From Arthrobacter ipis (GTDB taxonomy: Bacteria; Actinomycetota; Actinomycetes; Actinomycetales; Micrococcaceae), in the NCBI RefSeq assembly GCF_014694315.1, contig NZ_JAAOXD010000001.1, forward strand, positions 144,839-208,838: a DNA stretch of 64,000 bases, read 5' to 3'. The notes below the pieces were generated by a model. It was not told where the DNA came from. It searched no databases and saw only the letters and a program-made list of their open reading frames with translations. The translations under genes and the position numbers were made by a program. Shown here in pieces: positions 36,167-47,073 of the stretch (its first letter is position 1; each line of letters starts with the position of its first letter).

Positions 36167-37063
36167 TTAAAACTTTTGGTCCTTCAGCGGGCCAAATCCC
36201 TTGCCGCGGAGCCCGGTGGAAAACGCCCGGAACCAGTCCGCAAGCCCGCGGACATCGCCCCTGCGGAGGAAATAGCCGAGGTAACCGCCAACATCGGCCA
36301 CCAGGGACTTCACACGGAAGTGGCGGCGAATAAGGTAGCCGCGGTTGCGGTAGTAGTAGTAGCGCTTGAACGCGCCGTCCGGGACGATGACGTGCCAGCG
36401 GGCACCAAACACGTGCTTCGTTTCGGAAAAAGCGTGCGGGTGCATGATCGCAGCCGTGGTGACGGTGCCGAAACGGATGCCTGCCTTGCGCAGCCGGATG
36501 GTGAAGTCCACCTCGTCGCCGCGGATGAAGAGGCGCATGTCCGGCAGGCCCACCTTGAAGAAGACATCGGAGCGGATGAGCGCACCGTTGAAGAAGTGGC
36601 CGTCGTTCGGCAGGAACCCCACCTTCTCCAGCGCGGCCCGGTCGTGGGAGACCTTGCCGTCCAGCCGGAAGAAGAAGGAGAGCTGGTCGGGATGCCCCGG
36701 GGCTACCACCAGGGGCACAACGGCCTCCAGGTCCCGCGCCTCCGCTTCCCGGATCAGCGTGGCCAGGCACTCGGCGTCCGCCGGCTCGGCGTCGTCGTCC
36801 ATCATCCAGACCCAATCGGCACCGCTTGCCACGGCCTTGAGCGCCGCAAGGGAGAAGCCCCCGGCACCGCCAAGGTTGGCTTCGGAACGGATGTAGTCCA
36901 CATTCGCATGCTGGGCGGCGACGTCCTTGGCGGGGACCGTGCCACTGTCAACGAGGCAGATTGTCGACACGGGGGCCGTCTGCCCGTTGATGGCCCTCAG
37001 CAGGACGGCGAGCTCATGGGGACGGTCAAACGTCACGGCGGCAACTGCGACCGACACTGGCAT
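36167..37063 (-). CDS. Family 2 glycosyltransferase
   Basis: 298-residue GT2 enzyme. The N-terminal AVTFDRPHELAVLLRAI is the usual GT-A start, the metal/nucleotide site DxD appears as WVWMMDDDAEP, and FIRGDEVDFTIRLRKAGI matches the (R)xxEDxxxxxR-like catalytic region. A basic C-terminal part (RYYYYRNRGYLIRRHF) resembles rhamnosyl- or galactofuranosyl-transferase-like GT2 proteins. I chose the ATG at 37063 because AAGGAT lies upstream and the preceding frame lacks homology-like character. Convergent with the WecB-like gene (18 bp apart) and divergent from the WecA-like gene, so it likely works on the same envelope polymer. Confidence 0.85.
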   Translation of the reverse strand: MPVSVAVAAVTFDRPHELAVLLRAINGQTAPVSTICLVDSGTVPAKDVAAQHANVDYIRSEANLGGAGGFSLAALKAVASGADWVWMMDDDAEPADAECLATLIREAEARDLEAVVPLVVAPGHPDQLSFFFRLDGKVSHDRAALEKVGFLPNDGHFFNGALIRSDVFFKVGLPDMRLFIRGDEVDFTIRLRKAGIRFGTVTTAAIMHPHAFSETKHVFGARWHVIVPDGAFKRYYYYRNRGYLIRRHFRVKSLVADVGGYLGYFLRRGDVRGLADWFRAFSTGLRGKGFGPLKDQKF

Positions 37064-37378
37064 TGCGGGGATCCTTTCAGCACAGCCGTCGGCAAGTTTC
37101 CCGCCGGCGTAAGGCCGTGTGACGCGAAGCGATGTACCCGTTGGCGTTAGTATCTTGACTAGAGTCCACTGTAATACAGCCCCGTCAGGCACTATGCACT
37201 GCCTGTCTGTGCGCGCATGGCGACGGAGAAGTTTCATTTATTGCACGTCAGATTCACACCTATCGAGCCCGCATGGTCCGCCCGGACTGACCCCGAATCC
37301 GCATCCGCATAGCCTGCAGCATGGCGGGAAGCACTGCGCCAGCAACGCGTACGGCACCGTCGGAATGGTGGCCGCGCC
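37064..37378. other. Divergent region between GT2 and WecA-type genes
   Basis: 315 bp, no gene seen. It contains a 20-bp inverted repeat CAGGCA-N8-TGCCTG (37186-37205), a small CTGT-AAT-ACAG palindrome near 37170-37180, and A+T-rich patches (37230-37247) that could hold divergent promoters. No confident -10/-35 pair was found. Confidence 0.35.
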
Positions 37379-38506
37379 GTGATCATGTACCTGTCCATGA
37401 TGCTGACCGCAGCGCTCGTGTCCTACGGGGCCACGTGGGGTGCACGGCTGATCGGGAACCGGCTTGAGCTGTTCGCTCCTATCCGCAGCCGGGACATGCA
37501 TTCAAGCCCGGTCTCGCGGCTCGGCGGGCTGGGGATCTTCGTCGGCGTGCTGGTGGCACTGGCCGTGGCAAGCCAATCCTTCTTCGTCAAGGACATCTTC
37601 CGGAACAACGGCGCTCCGTGGGGTGTGCTGGCGGGAGCGGCCGTCATCGTGCTGGTCGGAGTGGCGGACGACCTTCTGGACCTTCGCTGGTGGGTCAAGC
37701 TGATCGGGCAGTCTCTCGCCGCGCTCGTGGTAGCCGTCTGGGGCGTGCGGATGACCATCATTCCGTTCATTCCGGAACCGATCCGCTTCGACTCGGACCC
37801 AATTAACATCGTCCTCACCACCGGCCTCATCGTCGTCACGATGAACGCTTTCAACTTCATTGACGGGCTGGACGGGCTGGCCGCCGGGGTGGCCATTATC
37901 GGCGGGTCCGCGTTCTTCCTCACCGCTTACTGGGTCCACCGGAACGCGCCGATCCTGGACCGTTCCGACCTCGCCACGCTGCTGACGGCGGTCCTTGTGG
38001 GCAGCTGCCTGGGCTTCCTGCCACACAACTGGTTTCCTTCAAAGATCTTCATGGGCGATTCCGGCGCGATGCTGATAGGCCTCCTCATGGCGTCGGCCGG
38101 TGTGGTCTCGACCGGGCAGATCACCTCGGGCCTTTATGACCGCGTCAACGGTATCCCCACGATCATCCCGATCCTGCTGCCGTTTGCCGTGCTGTTCCTG
38201 CCGCTCCTGGACCTGTGCCTTGCGGTGGTGCGGCGCACCGCCGTCGGGCGTTCACCGTGGTCCGCCGACCGCGGGCATCTGCACCACAAACTCATGGACA
38301 TCGGTTACTCCCACCGCACAGCGGTCATGCTGCTGTATTTGTGGGCCGCGGTGCTGTCTTTCGGGGGTCTGGCCTTCGCCGTCTACCCCTGGCAGGTTGT
38401 GCTGGCCGTCATGGTCGCCGCCACCATGGTCATGGGTCTGGTCACGGCCTGGCCGTACCTGAGCCGCCGTGGCGATGAGGCCGGAGCAGGGCCAACACCG
38501 GAGTAA
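37379..38506 (+). CDS. wecA: Undecaprenyl-phosphate GlcNAc-1-phosphate transferase (WecA/TagO, MraY family)
   Basis: 375-residue polytopic membrane enzyme loading GlcNAc-1-phosphate on undecaprenyl phosphate, the first step of several wall glycopolymers. Family motifs: GVADDLLDLRWWVKLIGQ (Asp-rich Mg site), NAFNFIDGLDGLAAG (the second Asp motif), MGDSGAMLIG and the cytoplasmic loop DRGHLHHKLMDIGYSHR. About ten hydrophobic segments. The start is GTG at 37379, spaced well from GGTGG; ATG at 37385 is an alternative. Conserved actinobacterial position just before the atp operon (compare rfe in mycobacteria). It could also serve as a teichoic acid initiator. Confidence 0.9.
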   Translation: MIMYLSMMLTAALVSYGATWGARLIGNRLELFAPIRSRDMHSSPVSRLGGLGIFVGVLVALAVASQSFFVKDIFRNNGAPWGVLAGAAVIVLVGVADDLLDLRWWVKLIGQSLAALVVAVWGVRMTIIPFIPEPIRFDSDPINIVLTTGLIVVTMNAFNFIDGLDGLAAGVAIIGGSAFFLTAYWVHRNAPILDRSDLATLLTAVLVGSCLGFLPHNWFPSKIFMGDSGAMLIGLLMASAGVVSTGQITSGLYDRVNGIPTIIPILLPFAVLFLPLLDLCLAVVRRTAVGRSPWSADRGHLHHKLMDIGYSHRTAVMLLYLWAAVLSFGGLAFAVYPWQVVLAVMVAATMVMGLVTAWPYLSRRGDEAGAGPTPE

Positions 38507-38537
38507 TACGCGCTTTTCGGAAAATTTCTATCTCATG

Positions 38538-38543
38538 TAGAAT
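38538..38543 (+). promoter_or_regulatory. -10 element TAGAAT, candidate promoter of the atp operon
   Basis: In a short A+T-rich gap after the WecA-type gene, with a weak TTTTCG 18 bp upstream. It would give a leader of about 47 nt before the ATG at 38597. Confidence 0.5.
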
Positions 38544-38596
38544 TCAGGTGCAGGTCTTTCCTGCACCACTCCACCCTGCCACGAAGATTGGTTCGC

Positions 38597-39094
38597 ATGA
38601 CCTCCAACGCCGAGCCCGGACCTGTGTCCGGCAAGGAATCCGTTGGTGTCTCCGGGCCCACGCGGTCGCTCTGGCTCGGTCTGCTTGGACTCAGTTCGGC
38701 AGTCTCCTGCTGCGCTCTGGTCCTTACCGGTGTGGTGGCGGTGCTGCTGAACGGTTGGACCGGGGTTGTGTCCAGCAGCCTCGGCGGCCTGCTGGTGGTC
38801 GTGTTCTTCGCCATCAGCCTGCTGATCGGACACTTTGTGGGGCGCAATAACCCCTCGGGCGCCGTCGGCCTGTTCGTGGCTACTTACTTCGTCAAGGTCA
38901 TCGGTTTCGCTGTGGTGTTGTTCGCCCTGGGTGCTCCCGACTGGCTGCACGGCCGTTGGTTCGTCATAGGTGCCGTCGTGGCTGTGGTCACGTGGCAGGC
39001 TGCCGAGATCTACGGTTTCAGCAAAGCCCGGCTGCAGATCTTCAACGACCCCGAACCGGACAGCGACCCCAAGTCGAACGGTGAGCAACACTGA
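38597..39094 (+). CDS. Four-helix membrane protein at the head of the atp operon (AtpI-like)
   Basis: 165-residue membrane protein with a hydrophilic start and about four hydrophobic segments (about residues 25-45, 50-70, 88-108, 116-136), ending in an acidic tail. Its place before atpB and its topology fit the AtpI-like proteins found there in many bacteria, which help assemble the c-ring. No sequence motif proves that. ATG at 38597 lacks a clear ribosome site; an in-frame TTG at 38588 would add three residues. It overlaps the next gene by one base (TGATG), so it is co-transcribed with atp. Confidence 0.7.
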   Translation: MTSNAEPGPVSGKESVGVSGPTRSLWLGLLGLSSAVSCCALVLTGVVAVLLNGWTGVVSSSLGGLLVVVFFAISLLIGHFVGRNNPSGAVGLFVATYFVKVIGFAVVLFALGAPDWLHGRWFVIGAVVAVVTWQAAEIYGFSKARLQIFNDPEPDSDPKSNGEQH

Positions 39095-39432
39095 TGACCA
39101 AGCACAAGCACCCCGGGAAAAACGAGCCTGGAACACCCAAACCAACGCCCGGTCCTGCCGCTGTACCCAGCGAAAATTCCGACGGCGGTTACAACGCTGG
39201 AATGGCCGTCTTTAGCTACATAATTGGCGGAATCATCGTCTGGAGTTTGATAGGGTGGGGACTGGATTATCTGTGGGGAACCCGCTGGATTGTGCTCGTA
39301 GGCGCTCTGCTTGGAGCTGCGGGAGGGTTCTATCTGTCCCATATGCACGGCCTCACCAGTTCAAGGAAAACAACTGGCGGGAACGGTGCAGCCAGCGGCC
39401 CGTCCGAGGACGGGAACAGTAATGCCAAATAA
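39094..39432 (+). CDS. AtpZ/AtpI-like small membrane protein
   Basis: 112 residues: a Pro/Lys-rich hydrophilic N-terminus (about 1-35), two hydrophobic segments (VFSYIIGGIIVWSLIGWGL and IVLVGALLGAAGGFYLSHM), then a Gly/Ser-rich tail. Two-helix hairpins with a GW-type motif and LGxxxGxxxxL pattern are typical of AtpZ, thought to act with AtpI in Fo assembly or Mg2+ uptake. Start overlaps the previous stop by one base. About 80 bp separate it from atpB. The function is inferred from position and topology; AtpZ proteins are poorly conserved. Confidence 0.7.
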   Translation: MTKHKHPGKNEPGTPKPTPGPAAVPSENSDGGYNAGMAVFSYIIGGIIVWSLIGWGLDYLWGTRWIVLVGALLGAAGGFYLSHMHGLTSSRKTTGGNGAASGPSEDGNSNAK

Positions 39433-39513
39433 TTTCACGAGGGGGAGGGCAAGCATGACGCGCGCCGGAACCTTACCAACGCCCAACGATGGACACTGCA
39501 GAGAGGAAACGCG

Positions 39514-40314
39514 TTGATCGCGCTTGCGCTCCCGGCCCAAAATTCAGGAGAGTTCACACCTCCCGGAATTGAAGAAATGCACCTGCCGGCAATCCTGCCG
39601 TGGGGTGCGGCAGACGGATTCTCCAAGCAGATGCTGCTGGTTATCCTGTCCGTCGTCATTATCGCCACATTCTTTTTGCTCGCTGCGCGGAAGCAGCAGC
39701 TCGTTCCCGGCAAGCTGCAGTTCGCAGGTGAGGCCGCCTACGGCTTCGTCCGCAACAGCATCGCCAAGGACATCATCGGCGGCAGGGACTTCATCAAGTA
39801 TGTCCCGCTGCTGTTCAGCCTGTTCTTCTTCATCCTGGTGAACAACATCTACGGCGCAATTCCGGTGATCCAGCTCCCGAGCTTCTCGCACGTCGGCGGC
39901 GCCTACGTGCTGGCAGCCATAGTGTACGTCACCTGGATCGGTATCGGCATCAAGAAGAACGGCCTGCGCTACTTCAAGCTCGCCACCGTTCCCTCCGGTG
40001 TCCCGGTCTACATCCTCCCGATCGTCATTCCGATCGAGATCATCTCGAACTTCCTGGTCCGTCCGGTCACGCACAGCCTGCGTCTCTTCGCCACCATGCT
40101 GGCCGGCCACCTGATCGTCATGATTGCCGGTTCGGGCATCGAATACCTCGTCATGCAGGAGAACGTCCTCCTCAAGGGCACCTCGGTTCTGGTTCTCGCC
40201 GGCGCAATTGCCATGTACATGCTGGAAGCGCTGATCATGGCGCTGCAGGCGTACGTGTTCACACTGCTGACTGCGATCTACATCGAAGGCGCACTCCACG
40301 CCGACAGCCACTAG
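39514..40314 (+). CDS. atpB: ATP synthase Fo subunit a
   Basis: 266-residue membrane subunit forming the proton half-channels with the c-ring. The essential Arg is in the conserved helix RPVTHSLRLFATMLAGHL (about residue 185-202). Five to six membrane segments are visible, and the N-terminal PPGIEEMHLPAILPW precedes the first. TTG at 39514 is used, with GAGAGGAAAC directly upstream; no ATG fits. First ATP synthase structural gene, followed by atpE, F, H, A, G, D and C, all on one strand and probably one transcript. Confidence 0.96.
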   Translation: MIALALPAQNSGEFTPPGIEEMHLPAILPWGAADGFSKQMLLVILSVVIIATFFLLAARKQQLVPGKLQFAGEAAYGFVRNSIAKDIIGGRDFIKYVPLLFSLFFFILVNNIYGAIPVIQLPSFSHVGGAYVLAAIVYVTWIGIGIKKNGLRYFKLATVPSGVPVYILPIVIPIEIISNFLVRPVTHSLRLFATMLAGHLIVMIAGSGIEYLVMQENVLLKGTSVLVLAGAIAMYMLEALIMALQAYVFTLLTAIYIEGALHADSH

Positions 40315-40392
40315 GCACCCCAAACTTCCCCTCGTGGGGATGAAGCAACCCAAACAACCTGCCATACACATGGCATCTTGAAAGGAAGAAAA

Positions 40393-40611
40393 ATGGAAGG
40401 CTCCATCAACGGCTCCCTCAACCTCATCGGCTACGGCCTCTCGGCCATCGGCGGTGGTATCGGTGTGGGACTCGTGTTCGCTGCCTACATCAACGGTGTG
40501 GCTCGTCAGCCGGAAGCCCAGCGCGTCCTGCAGCCGATCGCATTCCTCGGCCTTGCGCTGACTGAAGCCCTCGCCATCCTGGGCCTGGTCTTCGCTTTCG
40601 TTCTCAAGTAA
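40393..40611 (+). CDS. atpE: ATP synthase Fo subunit c
   Basis: 72-residue two-helix proteolipid that forms the rotary c-ring. The N-terminal helix has the Gly-rich [17 protein letters not shown] pattern; the polar loop ARQPE joins the second helix, which carries the proton-binding Glu58 in [12 protein letters not shown] at 40393 has AAAGGAAG upstream. A carboxylate Glu and the absence of a sodium-binding signature are consistent with proton coupling. The gene lies between atpB and atpF, the standard order. Confidence 0.96.
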   Translation: MEGSINGSLNLIGYGLSAIGGGIGVGLVFAAYINGVARQPEAQRVLQPIAFLGLALTEALAILGLVFAFVLK

Positions 40612-40664
40612 ACCTTCAGAACCTAGCGAACATTCAGAACCGAGTAGATAAGGACGGGTGAAAT

Positions 40665-41222
40665 ATGAATCAGCTGATCATCTCAGCCGCCACTGAAGGC
40701 GCCGAGGCGGCTAACCCGCTCGTTCCCAATCTTTGGGAAATGGGCGTCGTCCTCGCCGGCTTTGCTGTCCTCTTTTTCATCGTGGTCAAGTTCGTTGTCC
40801 CGATGTTCGAGAAGACGTTTGCAGAGCGTGCCGAGGCCATCGAGGGCGGCATCGCCAAGGCTGAGAAGGCTCAGGCTGAGGCTTCTGCTGCACTCGAAGA
40901 GTACAAGCAGCAGCTCACCGATGCCCGTGCTGAGGCAAACCGTATCCGTGAGGAAGCACGTGCCGAAGGCGCCCTGATCCTGGCGGAACTGAAGGAGAAG
41001 GCTGCAGCAGAGTCTGCACGCATCACCGCTCAGGCTCACGCGCAGATCGAATCCGAGCGCCAGGCGGCCGTTGTGTCGCTTCGTTCGGAGGTGGGCACCC
41101 TTGCCACCACGCTTGCGGGCCGCATCGTTGGGGAAACCCTCGAGGACGACGCACGTGCAGCACGCGTCGTTGACCGCTTCCTGGCTGATCTGGAGACCCA
41201 GAACGCAGGTGTAGCTAAGTAA
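40665..41222 (+). CDS. atpF: ATP synthase Fo subunit b
   Basis: 185-residue peripheral stalk subunit: one N-terminal membrane helix (about residues 25-47, WEMGVVLAGFAVLFFIVVKF) and a long charged coiled coil rich in Ala, Glu and Lys (KAEKAQAEASAALEEYKQQL), which links Fo to F1. Length is as usual for single b (not the b-delta fusion of mycobacteria). ATG at 40665 has GGACGGGTG upstream. The stop overlaps the atpH start by one base (TAATG). Confidence 0.95.
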   Translation: MNQLIISAATEGAEAANPLVPNLWEMGVVLAGFAVLFFIVVKFVVPMFEKTFAERAEAIEGGIAKAEKAQAEASAALEEYKQQLTDARAEANRIREEARAEGALILAELKEKAAAESARITAQAHAQIESERQAAVVSLRSEVGTLATTLAGRIVGETLEDDARAARVVDRFLADLETQNAGVAK

Positions 41223-42049
41223 TGGCAGGTGTATCGAGCGAATCGCTGACCAAGGCGCTGACCGAGCTGGAGCCAAAGCTTCCGTTTGCATCGCTGCAGT
41301 TGGCAAAGGAACTTTTCGGAATCCTGGGCGCGGTAGACAGCTCGGCTGGCTTGCGCCGCGCCCTGACTGACCCCTCCCGCAGCGGTGAGGAAAAGTCGGC
41401 GTTGATCAAGCAGCTCTTCAGCGGAAAAGCTTCCGCCGAAGCCGTGGACGTCGCAGCCGGTCTGGCCAGCTCACGCTGGGCATCGGCGCGAGACATCGGC
41501 GATGCACTCGAGACGCTTGCCGCAACGGTGGTCATCGCCGTTGCTGAAAACAAGTCGGCCGTTTCTGCCTCCGGTATCACCGGTCTGGAAGAGCTGGAGA
41601 ACGATCTTTTCTCCTTCAACCAGGCCGTGGCTGCCAACCACGATGTGCAGCGCGCCCTGTCTGAACCGCAGGCCAGCGCTGCTGCAAAGATCGCCCTGGC
41701 CGAGAGGCTGGTTCCTTCCGCAAGTGAGGAAGCCAAGGTCCTCATCGGACAGGCGGTCGCGCAGCCCCGTGGCATCAAGGCAACCAAACTCGTGAGCCGT
41801 TTCGCCGAGCTCGCCGCCAAGCGCCAGCAGCGCTGGATTGCGACGGTCAGCGTCACGCGTCCCCTCACGGGGACGCAGGAGAACCGTCTGCAGCAGGGAC
41901 TTAACTCCCTTTACGGACGCGAGCTGAAGGTCAACTTCAACGTTGACCCCACGCTGATCGGCGGCATCCGCGTTCAGGTGGGGGACGAAGTGCTCGACGC
42001 TTCGCTCCTCACCCGCCTGAACGACCTCCAGCGCCAGCTGGCCGGCTAG
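41222..42049 (+). CDS. atpH: ATP synthase F1 subunit delta
   Basis: 275-residue delta subunit (OSCP) joining the peripheral stalk to the F1 head. It is longer than the 177-residue E. coli protein, as is common in actinobacteria with separate b and delta. The C-terminal region contains the conserved VTRPLTGTQENRLQQGLNSL and VDPTLIGGIRVQVGDEVLDA pattern (about 215-262). ATG at 41222 overlaps the atpF stop by one base. The N-terminal part (SLTKALTELEPKLPFA) is helical and binds the alpha-subunit N-terminus. Confidence 0.95.
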   Translation: MAGVSSESLTKALTELEPKLPFASLQLAKELFGILGAVDSSAGLRRALTDPSRSGEEKSALIKQLFSGKASAEAVDVAAGLASSRWASARDIGDALETLAATVVIAVAENKSAVSASGITGLEELENDLFSFNQAVAANHDVQRALSEPQASAAAKIALAERLVPSASEEAKVLIGQAVAQPRGIKATKLVSRFAELAAKRQQRWIATVSVTRPLTGTQENRLQQGLNSLYGRELKVNFNVDPTLIGGIRVQVGDEVLDASLLTRLNDLQRQLAG

Positions 42050-42132
42050 CCGGACAAGCACCACACAACTGATAGAAACCCCGGTCATCGTGAGCAACGA
42101 TGATCACGAATACAGGAGAGCAGGGACTGCAG

Positions 42133-43770
42133 ATGGCCGAATTGACCATCAACGCCGACGACGTCCGTAATGCGTTGAACGAATTCGCGGCGTCCTACGA
42201 ACCCGGAAACGCAGAGCGCGTAGAGGTCGGCCGTGTGACCGCCGCAAGTGACGGCATCGCCCGTGTTGAGGGCCTTCCCTCGGTCATGGCGAACGAGCTG
42301 CTTCGCTTCGAAGACGGCACCCTGGGCCTCGCCCAGAACCTCGACGTTCGCGAGATCGGTGTCATCGTCCTCGGTGACTTCTACGGCATCGAAGAGGGCC
42401 AGGAAGTTCACCGCACCGGACAGGTTCTGTCCGTGCCGGTGGGCGACGCCTTCCTCGGCCGCGTGGTGGACCCCCTGGGTGTGCCGATCGACGACCTTGG
42501 CGAGATCAAGGCCGAGACCACCCGTGCCCTTGAACTTCAGGCACCGGGCGTTACCCAGCGCAAGTCTGTGCACGAGCCGATGCAGACCGGCCTGAAGGCC
42601 ATCGACGCCATGATTCCGATCGGCCGTGGCCAGCGCCAGCTGATCATTGGTGACCGTCAGACCGGCAAGTCCGCCATTGCCATCGACACGATCATCAACC
42701 AGAAGGACAACTGGGCTTCCGGGGATGTCACCAAGCAGGTCCGCTGCGTTTACGTCGCGATCGGCCAGAAGGCTTCCACGATCGCAGCAATCCGCCAGAC
42801 CCTTGAGGACAACGGAGCGCTCGAGTACACCACGATCGTTGCCTCCCCGGCTTCCGACCCGGCCGGCTTCAAGTACCTCGCACCGTACGCCGGTTCGGCC
42901 ATTGGCCAGCACTGGATGTACGGCGGCAAGCACGTCCTCATCGTGTTTGATGACCTGTCCAAGCAGGCCGAAGCCTACCGCGCCGTGTCGCTGCTGCTCC
43001 GCCGCCCGCCGGGACGCGAAGCCTACCCGGGGGACGTCTTCTACCTGCACTCCCGCCTGCTGGAGCGTTGTGCCAAGCTCTCCGACGAGCTCGGCGCAGG
43101 CTCGATGACCGGCCTGCCGCTCATCGAAACCAAGGCAAACGACGTCTCCGCCTATATCCCGACCAACGTGATTTCCATCACCGATGGCCAGATCTTCCTG
43201 CAGTCCGACCTCTTCAACGCCAACCAGCGCCCCGCTGTTGACGTTGGTGTCTCGGTGTCCCGCGTTGGCGGTGCCGCCCAGGTCAAGTCCATGAAGAAGG
43301 TCTCCGGTACCTTGAAGCTGGATCTTGCCCAGTACCGCGACATGCAGGCGTTCGCGATGTTCGCATCGGACCTCGATGCCGCATCCCGCCAGCAGCTGAC
43401 CCGCGGGGCACGCCTGATGGAACTGCTCAAGCAGGGCCAGTACTCGCCGTTCCCGGTTGAGAACCAGGTTGTGTCCATCTGGGCCGGTACCCAGGGCTAC
43501 CTGGACGACGTTCCGGTTGAGGACATCAGCCGCTTCGAGTCCGAATTCCTGGACCACCTCAAGCACAAGTCCTCTATCCTCACGACGCTGGCTCAGACCA
43601 ACGTTCTGGGCGATGACACCGTCGAAGCACTGAAGACCGCCATCGTGGACTTCAAGAAGGGCTTCTTCGGCGAGGGGGACAACCACTTGGTGGGCGCCGG
43701 CCACGAGGAGCATGAAGCTATCTCGGAGGGTCAGGTCGACCAGGAAAAAATCGTCAGGCAGAAGCGCTAG
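42133..43770 (+). CDS. atpA: ATP synthase F1 subunit alpha
   Basis: 545-residue non-catalytic nucleotide-binding subunit of the F1 hexamer. Conserved features: N-terminal [15 protein letters not shown] (delta-binding helix), beta-barrel region, Walker A GDRQTGKS (about residue 173), Walker B region [16 protein letters not shown], the Ser/Arg finger region [12 protein letters not shown] near the C-terminus. I chose the ATG at 42133 because it starts the conserved N-terminus; ATG at 42100 would add 11 unlike residues. It is preceded by 83 bp with a short GGG site. Confidence 0.97.
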   Translation: MAELTINADDVRNALNEFAASYEPGNAERVEVGRVTAASDGIARVEGLPSVMANELLRFEDGTLGLAQNLDVREIGVIVLGDFYGIEEGQEVHRTGQVLSVPVGDAFLGRVVDPLGVPIDDLGEIKAETTRALELQAPGVTQRKSVHEPMQTGLKAIDAMIPIGRGQRQLIIGDRQTGKSAIAIDTIINQKDNWASGDVTKQVRCVYVAIGQKASTIAAIRQTLEDNGALEYTTIVASPASDPAGFKYLAPYAGSAIGQHWMYGGKHVLIVFDDLSKQAEAYRAVSLLLRRPPGREAYPGDVFYLHSRLLERCAKLSDELGAGSMTGLPLIETKANDVSAYIPTNVISITDGQIFLQSDLFNANQRPAVDVGVSVSRVGGAAQVKSMKKVSGTLKLDLAQYRDMQAFAMFASDLDAASRQQLTRGARLMELLKQGQYSPFPVENQVVSIWAGTQGYLDDVPVEDISRFESEFLDHLKHKSSILTTLAQTNVLGDDTVEALKTAIVDFKKGFFGEGDNHLVGAGHEEHEAISEGQVDQEKIVRQKR

Positions 43771-43846
43771 TTTCGCTGGCAGGGACTGCCGGAACCCTTT
43801 GCGGGTCCGGCAGTCCCGGCCATCGGGATCTTAGGAAAGGATAAGT

Positions 43847-44737
43847 ATGGGAGCCCAGATCCGGGTCTACCGTCAGAAGATCAGCTCGACGACGTCGATG
43901 CGCAAGATCTTCAAGGCGATGGAACTGATCGCTACCTCGCGCATCGGCAAGGCCCGTGCCCGGGTGGCAGCTTCACTGCCTTACGCGAACGCGATCACGC
44001 GCGCTGTTTCTGCTGTCGCAAGCCAGAGCGAAATCGACCACCCACTGACTACCGAGCCGGAGAACATCCGCCGGGCCGCCGTCCTGGTCATTACCTCAGA
44101 CCGCGGCCTTGCAGGTTCGTATTCCGCCAGCGTGCTCAAGCAGGCCGAAGGCCTGAATGAATTGCTCCGTGCCGAAGGCAAGGAAGTCAAGACGTTCCTG
44201 CTGGGCCGCAAGGCGCAGGCTTACTTCGAGTTCCGGAACCGTCCCTATGGGCGCGTCTGGACCGGCAACACCGATGCCCCTGAGTTCGCCACGGCGCAGG
44301 AAATCGGCGTGGCCCTGCTCGAAGACTTCGCTACTGACTTCGAAGAGGGCGGCGTGGACGAGATCCACGTTGTGTACACCCGCTTCAAATCCATGGTGAC
44401 GCAGGAGCCGACCGTCATCCGACTGCTTCCCCTCGAAGTTGTGGAAGAGCAGGCTGCCTCCGAATCGGAACTGCTGCCGCTTTACGAGTTCGAACCGGAG
44501 CCGGAACAGGTGCTCAACGCCCTGCTGCCGCGCTACATCGAATCCCGCATTTTCGCGGCCATGCTGCAGGCAGCGGCTTCTGAGCTTGCTGCACGCCAGC
44601 GGGCGATGAAATCCGCCGGCGACAACGCCACGGACCTCATCAAGAAGTACACGCGTCTGCGCAACACCGCCCGCCAGGCAGAGATTACGCAGGAGCTTTC
44701 CGAAATCGTGGCCGGCGCCGACGCACTCGCGTCGTAG
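43847..44737 (+). CDS. atpG: ATP synthase F1 subunit gamma
   Basis: 296-residue central rotor shaft. The N-terminal helix starts [20 protein letters not shown] and is the universal signature; the middle Rossmann-like domain contains [20 protein letters not shown]; the C-terminal helix has [18 protein letters not shown] and [20 protein letters not shown], a universal terminus. ATG at 43847 has AGGAAAGGAT upstream. The gene lies between atpA and atpD as usual. Confidence 0.97.
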   Translation: MGAQIRVYRQKISSTTSMRKIFKAMELIATSRIGKARARVAASLPYANAITRAVSAVASQSEIDHPLTTEPENIRRAAVLVITSDRGLAGSYSASVLKQAEGLNELLRAEGKEVKTFLLGRKAQAYFEFRNRPYGRVWTGNTDAPEFATAQEIGVALLEDFATDFEEGGVDEIHVVYTRFKSMVTQEPTVIRLLPLEVVEEQAASESELLPLYEFEPEPEQVLNALLPRYIESRIFAAMLQAAASELAARQRAMKSAGDNATDLIKKYTRLRNTARQAEITQELSEIVAGADALAS

Positions 44738-46264
<1,527 letters not shown>

Positions 46265-46265
46265 T

Positions 46266-46550
46266 ATGGCTGAGCTTGAGGTTGAGATTGTCGCAGCGGA
46301 CCACTTCGTGTGGTCCGGGGCGGCCAAGATGGTCAAGGCCCGCACCAGCGATGGTGAAATCGGAATCCTGCCCGGCCACTCGCCCGTGCTGGCGATTTTG
46401 GCTGAGGGCCAGTTGGCAATCGAGCCGGTTTCCGGCGACCGCATTGCCGTGGATGTTGACGGCGGGTTCTTCTCCGTCGACAACGACCGGGTGGTAATTG
46501 TTGCTGACAACGCCCAACTGGGTGACGCGGCCACTGCGGGGATCCGATAG
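46266..46550 (+). CDS. atpC: ATP synthase F1 subunit epsilon (short form)
   Basis: 94-residue rotor subunit. The beta-sandwich is complete (VEIVAADHFVWSGAAKMVKA to VVIVADNAQLGDAATAGIR, with GEIGILPGHSPVLAIL). The usual C-terminal helical hairpin, which can insert into F1 and inhibit ATP hydrolysis, is missing: most bacterial epsilon proteins have about 120-140 residues. No frame in the following sequence continues it, and the next gene begins 10 bp after the stop. ATG at 46266 lies one base after the atpD stop. A truncated epsilon may be normal for this lineage. Confidence 0.95.
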   Translation: MAELEVEIVAADHFVWSGAAKMVKARTSDGEIGILPGHSPVLAILAEGQLAIEPVSGDRIAVDVDGGFFSVDNDRVVIVADNAQLGDAATAGIR

Positions 46551-46560
46551 CACAACCCTG

Positions 46561-46992
46561 ATGGACGTTACTTCCTTTCCGTTCATCGCCATAGCAACCG
46601 TGTTTGCGGTGCTGATTTTTACGCTGTGCCTGTTTGGGGTGCGCCGCTTCAACCTGCGGCGCGCCCTGGGCACGGTTGACGCCTCCATTCGTACGGCTGG
46701 AAAGAGCTGGCGGATGGGGGTTTGTCGTTATCAGGACAATGAGCTTGAGTGGTTCAAACTGCTTTCCCTGAGCGTGCGGCCCCGCCACCGCTTCAAACGG
46801 AGCTCCCTTGAGCTGCTGGGCCGGCGCCAGCCTACAGAGGCGGAGCTGGTCAAGGTGCAGCCCGATGTGGTGATCGTGGAGCTTCGGTACGAGGGGGAGG
46901 ATGTCTTCCTGGCCATGAAGTTCGACGCCTACACGGGGTTGTCCTCCTGGCTTGAAGCCGGGCCGGTCATCGGCGTGGGGACCTGGCGCTGA
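46561..46992 (+). CDS. DUF2550 membrane-associated protein
   Basis: 143-residue protein with a single N-terminal transmembrane helix (about residues 6-27, FPFIAIATVFAVLIFTLCLF) and a basic cytoplasmic domain with SWRMGVCRYQDNELEWFKLL and VIVELRYEGEDVFLAMKF. The family lies directly downstream of atpC across actinobacteria (Rv1312 in mycobacteria). ATG at 46561, 10 bp after the epsilon stop; probably the last gene of the atp transcript, which ends at the terminator 47074-47107. Function unknown; a wall or membrane role is only suggested by its location. Confidence 0.85.
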   Translation: MDVTSFPFIAIATVFAVLIFTLCLFGVRRFNLRRALGTVDASIRTAGKSWRMGVCRYQDNELEWFKLLSLSVRPRHRFKRSSLELLGRRQPTEAELVKVQPDVVIVELRYEGEDVFLAMKFDAYTGLSSWLEAGPVIGVGTWR

Positions 46993-47073
46993 GGCTCCCG
47001 CCACGGCCTGAACCGCATGGGGCGCCAACGCGGCGCGAGAATGTTTCAGGATATGAAAACATTAGTGACACAA

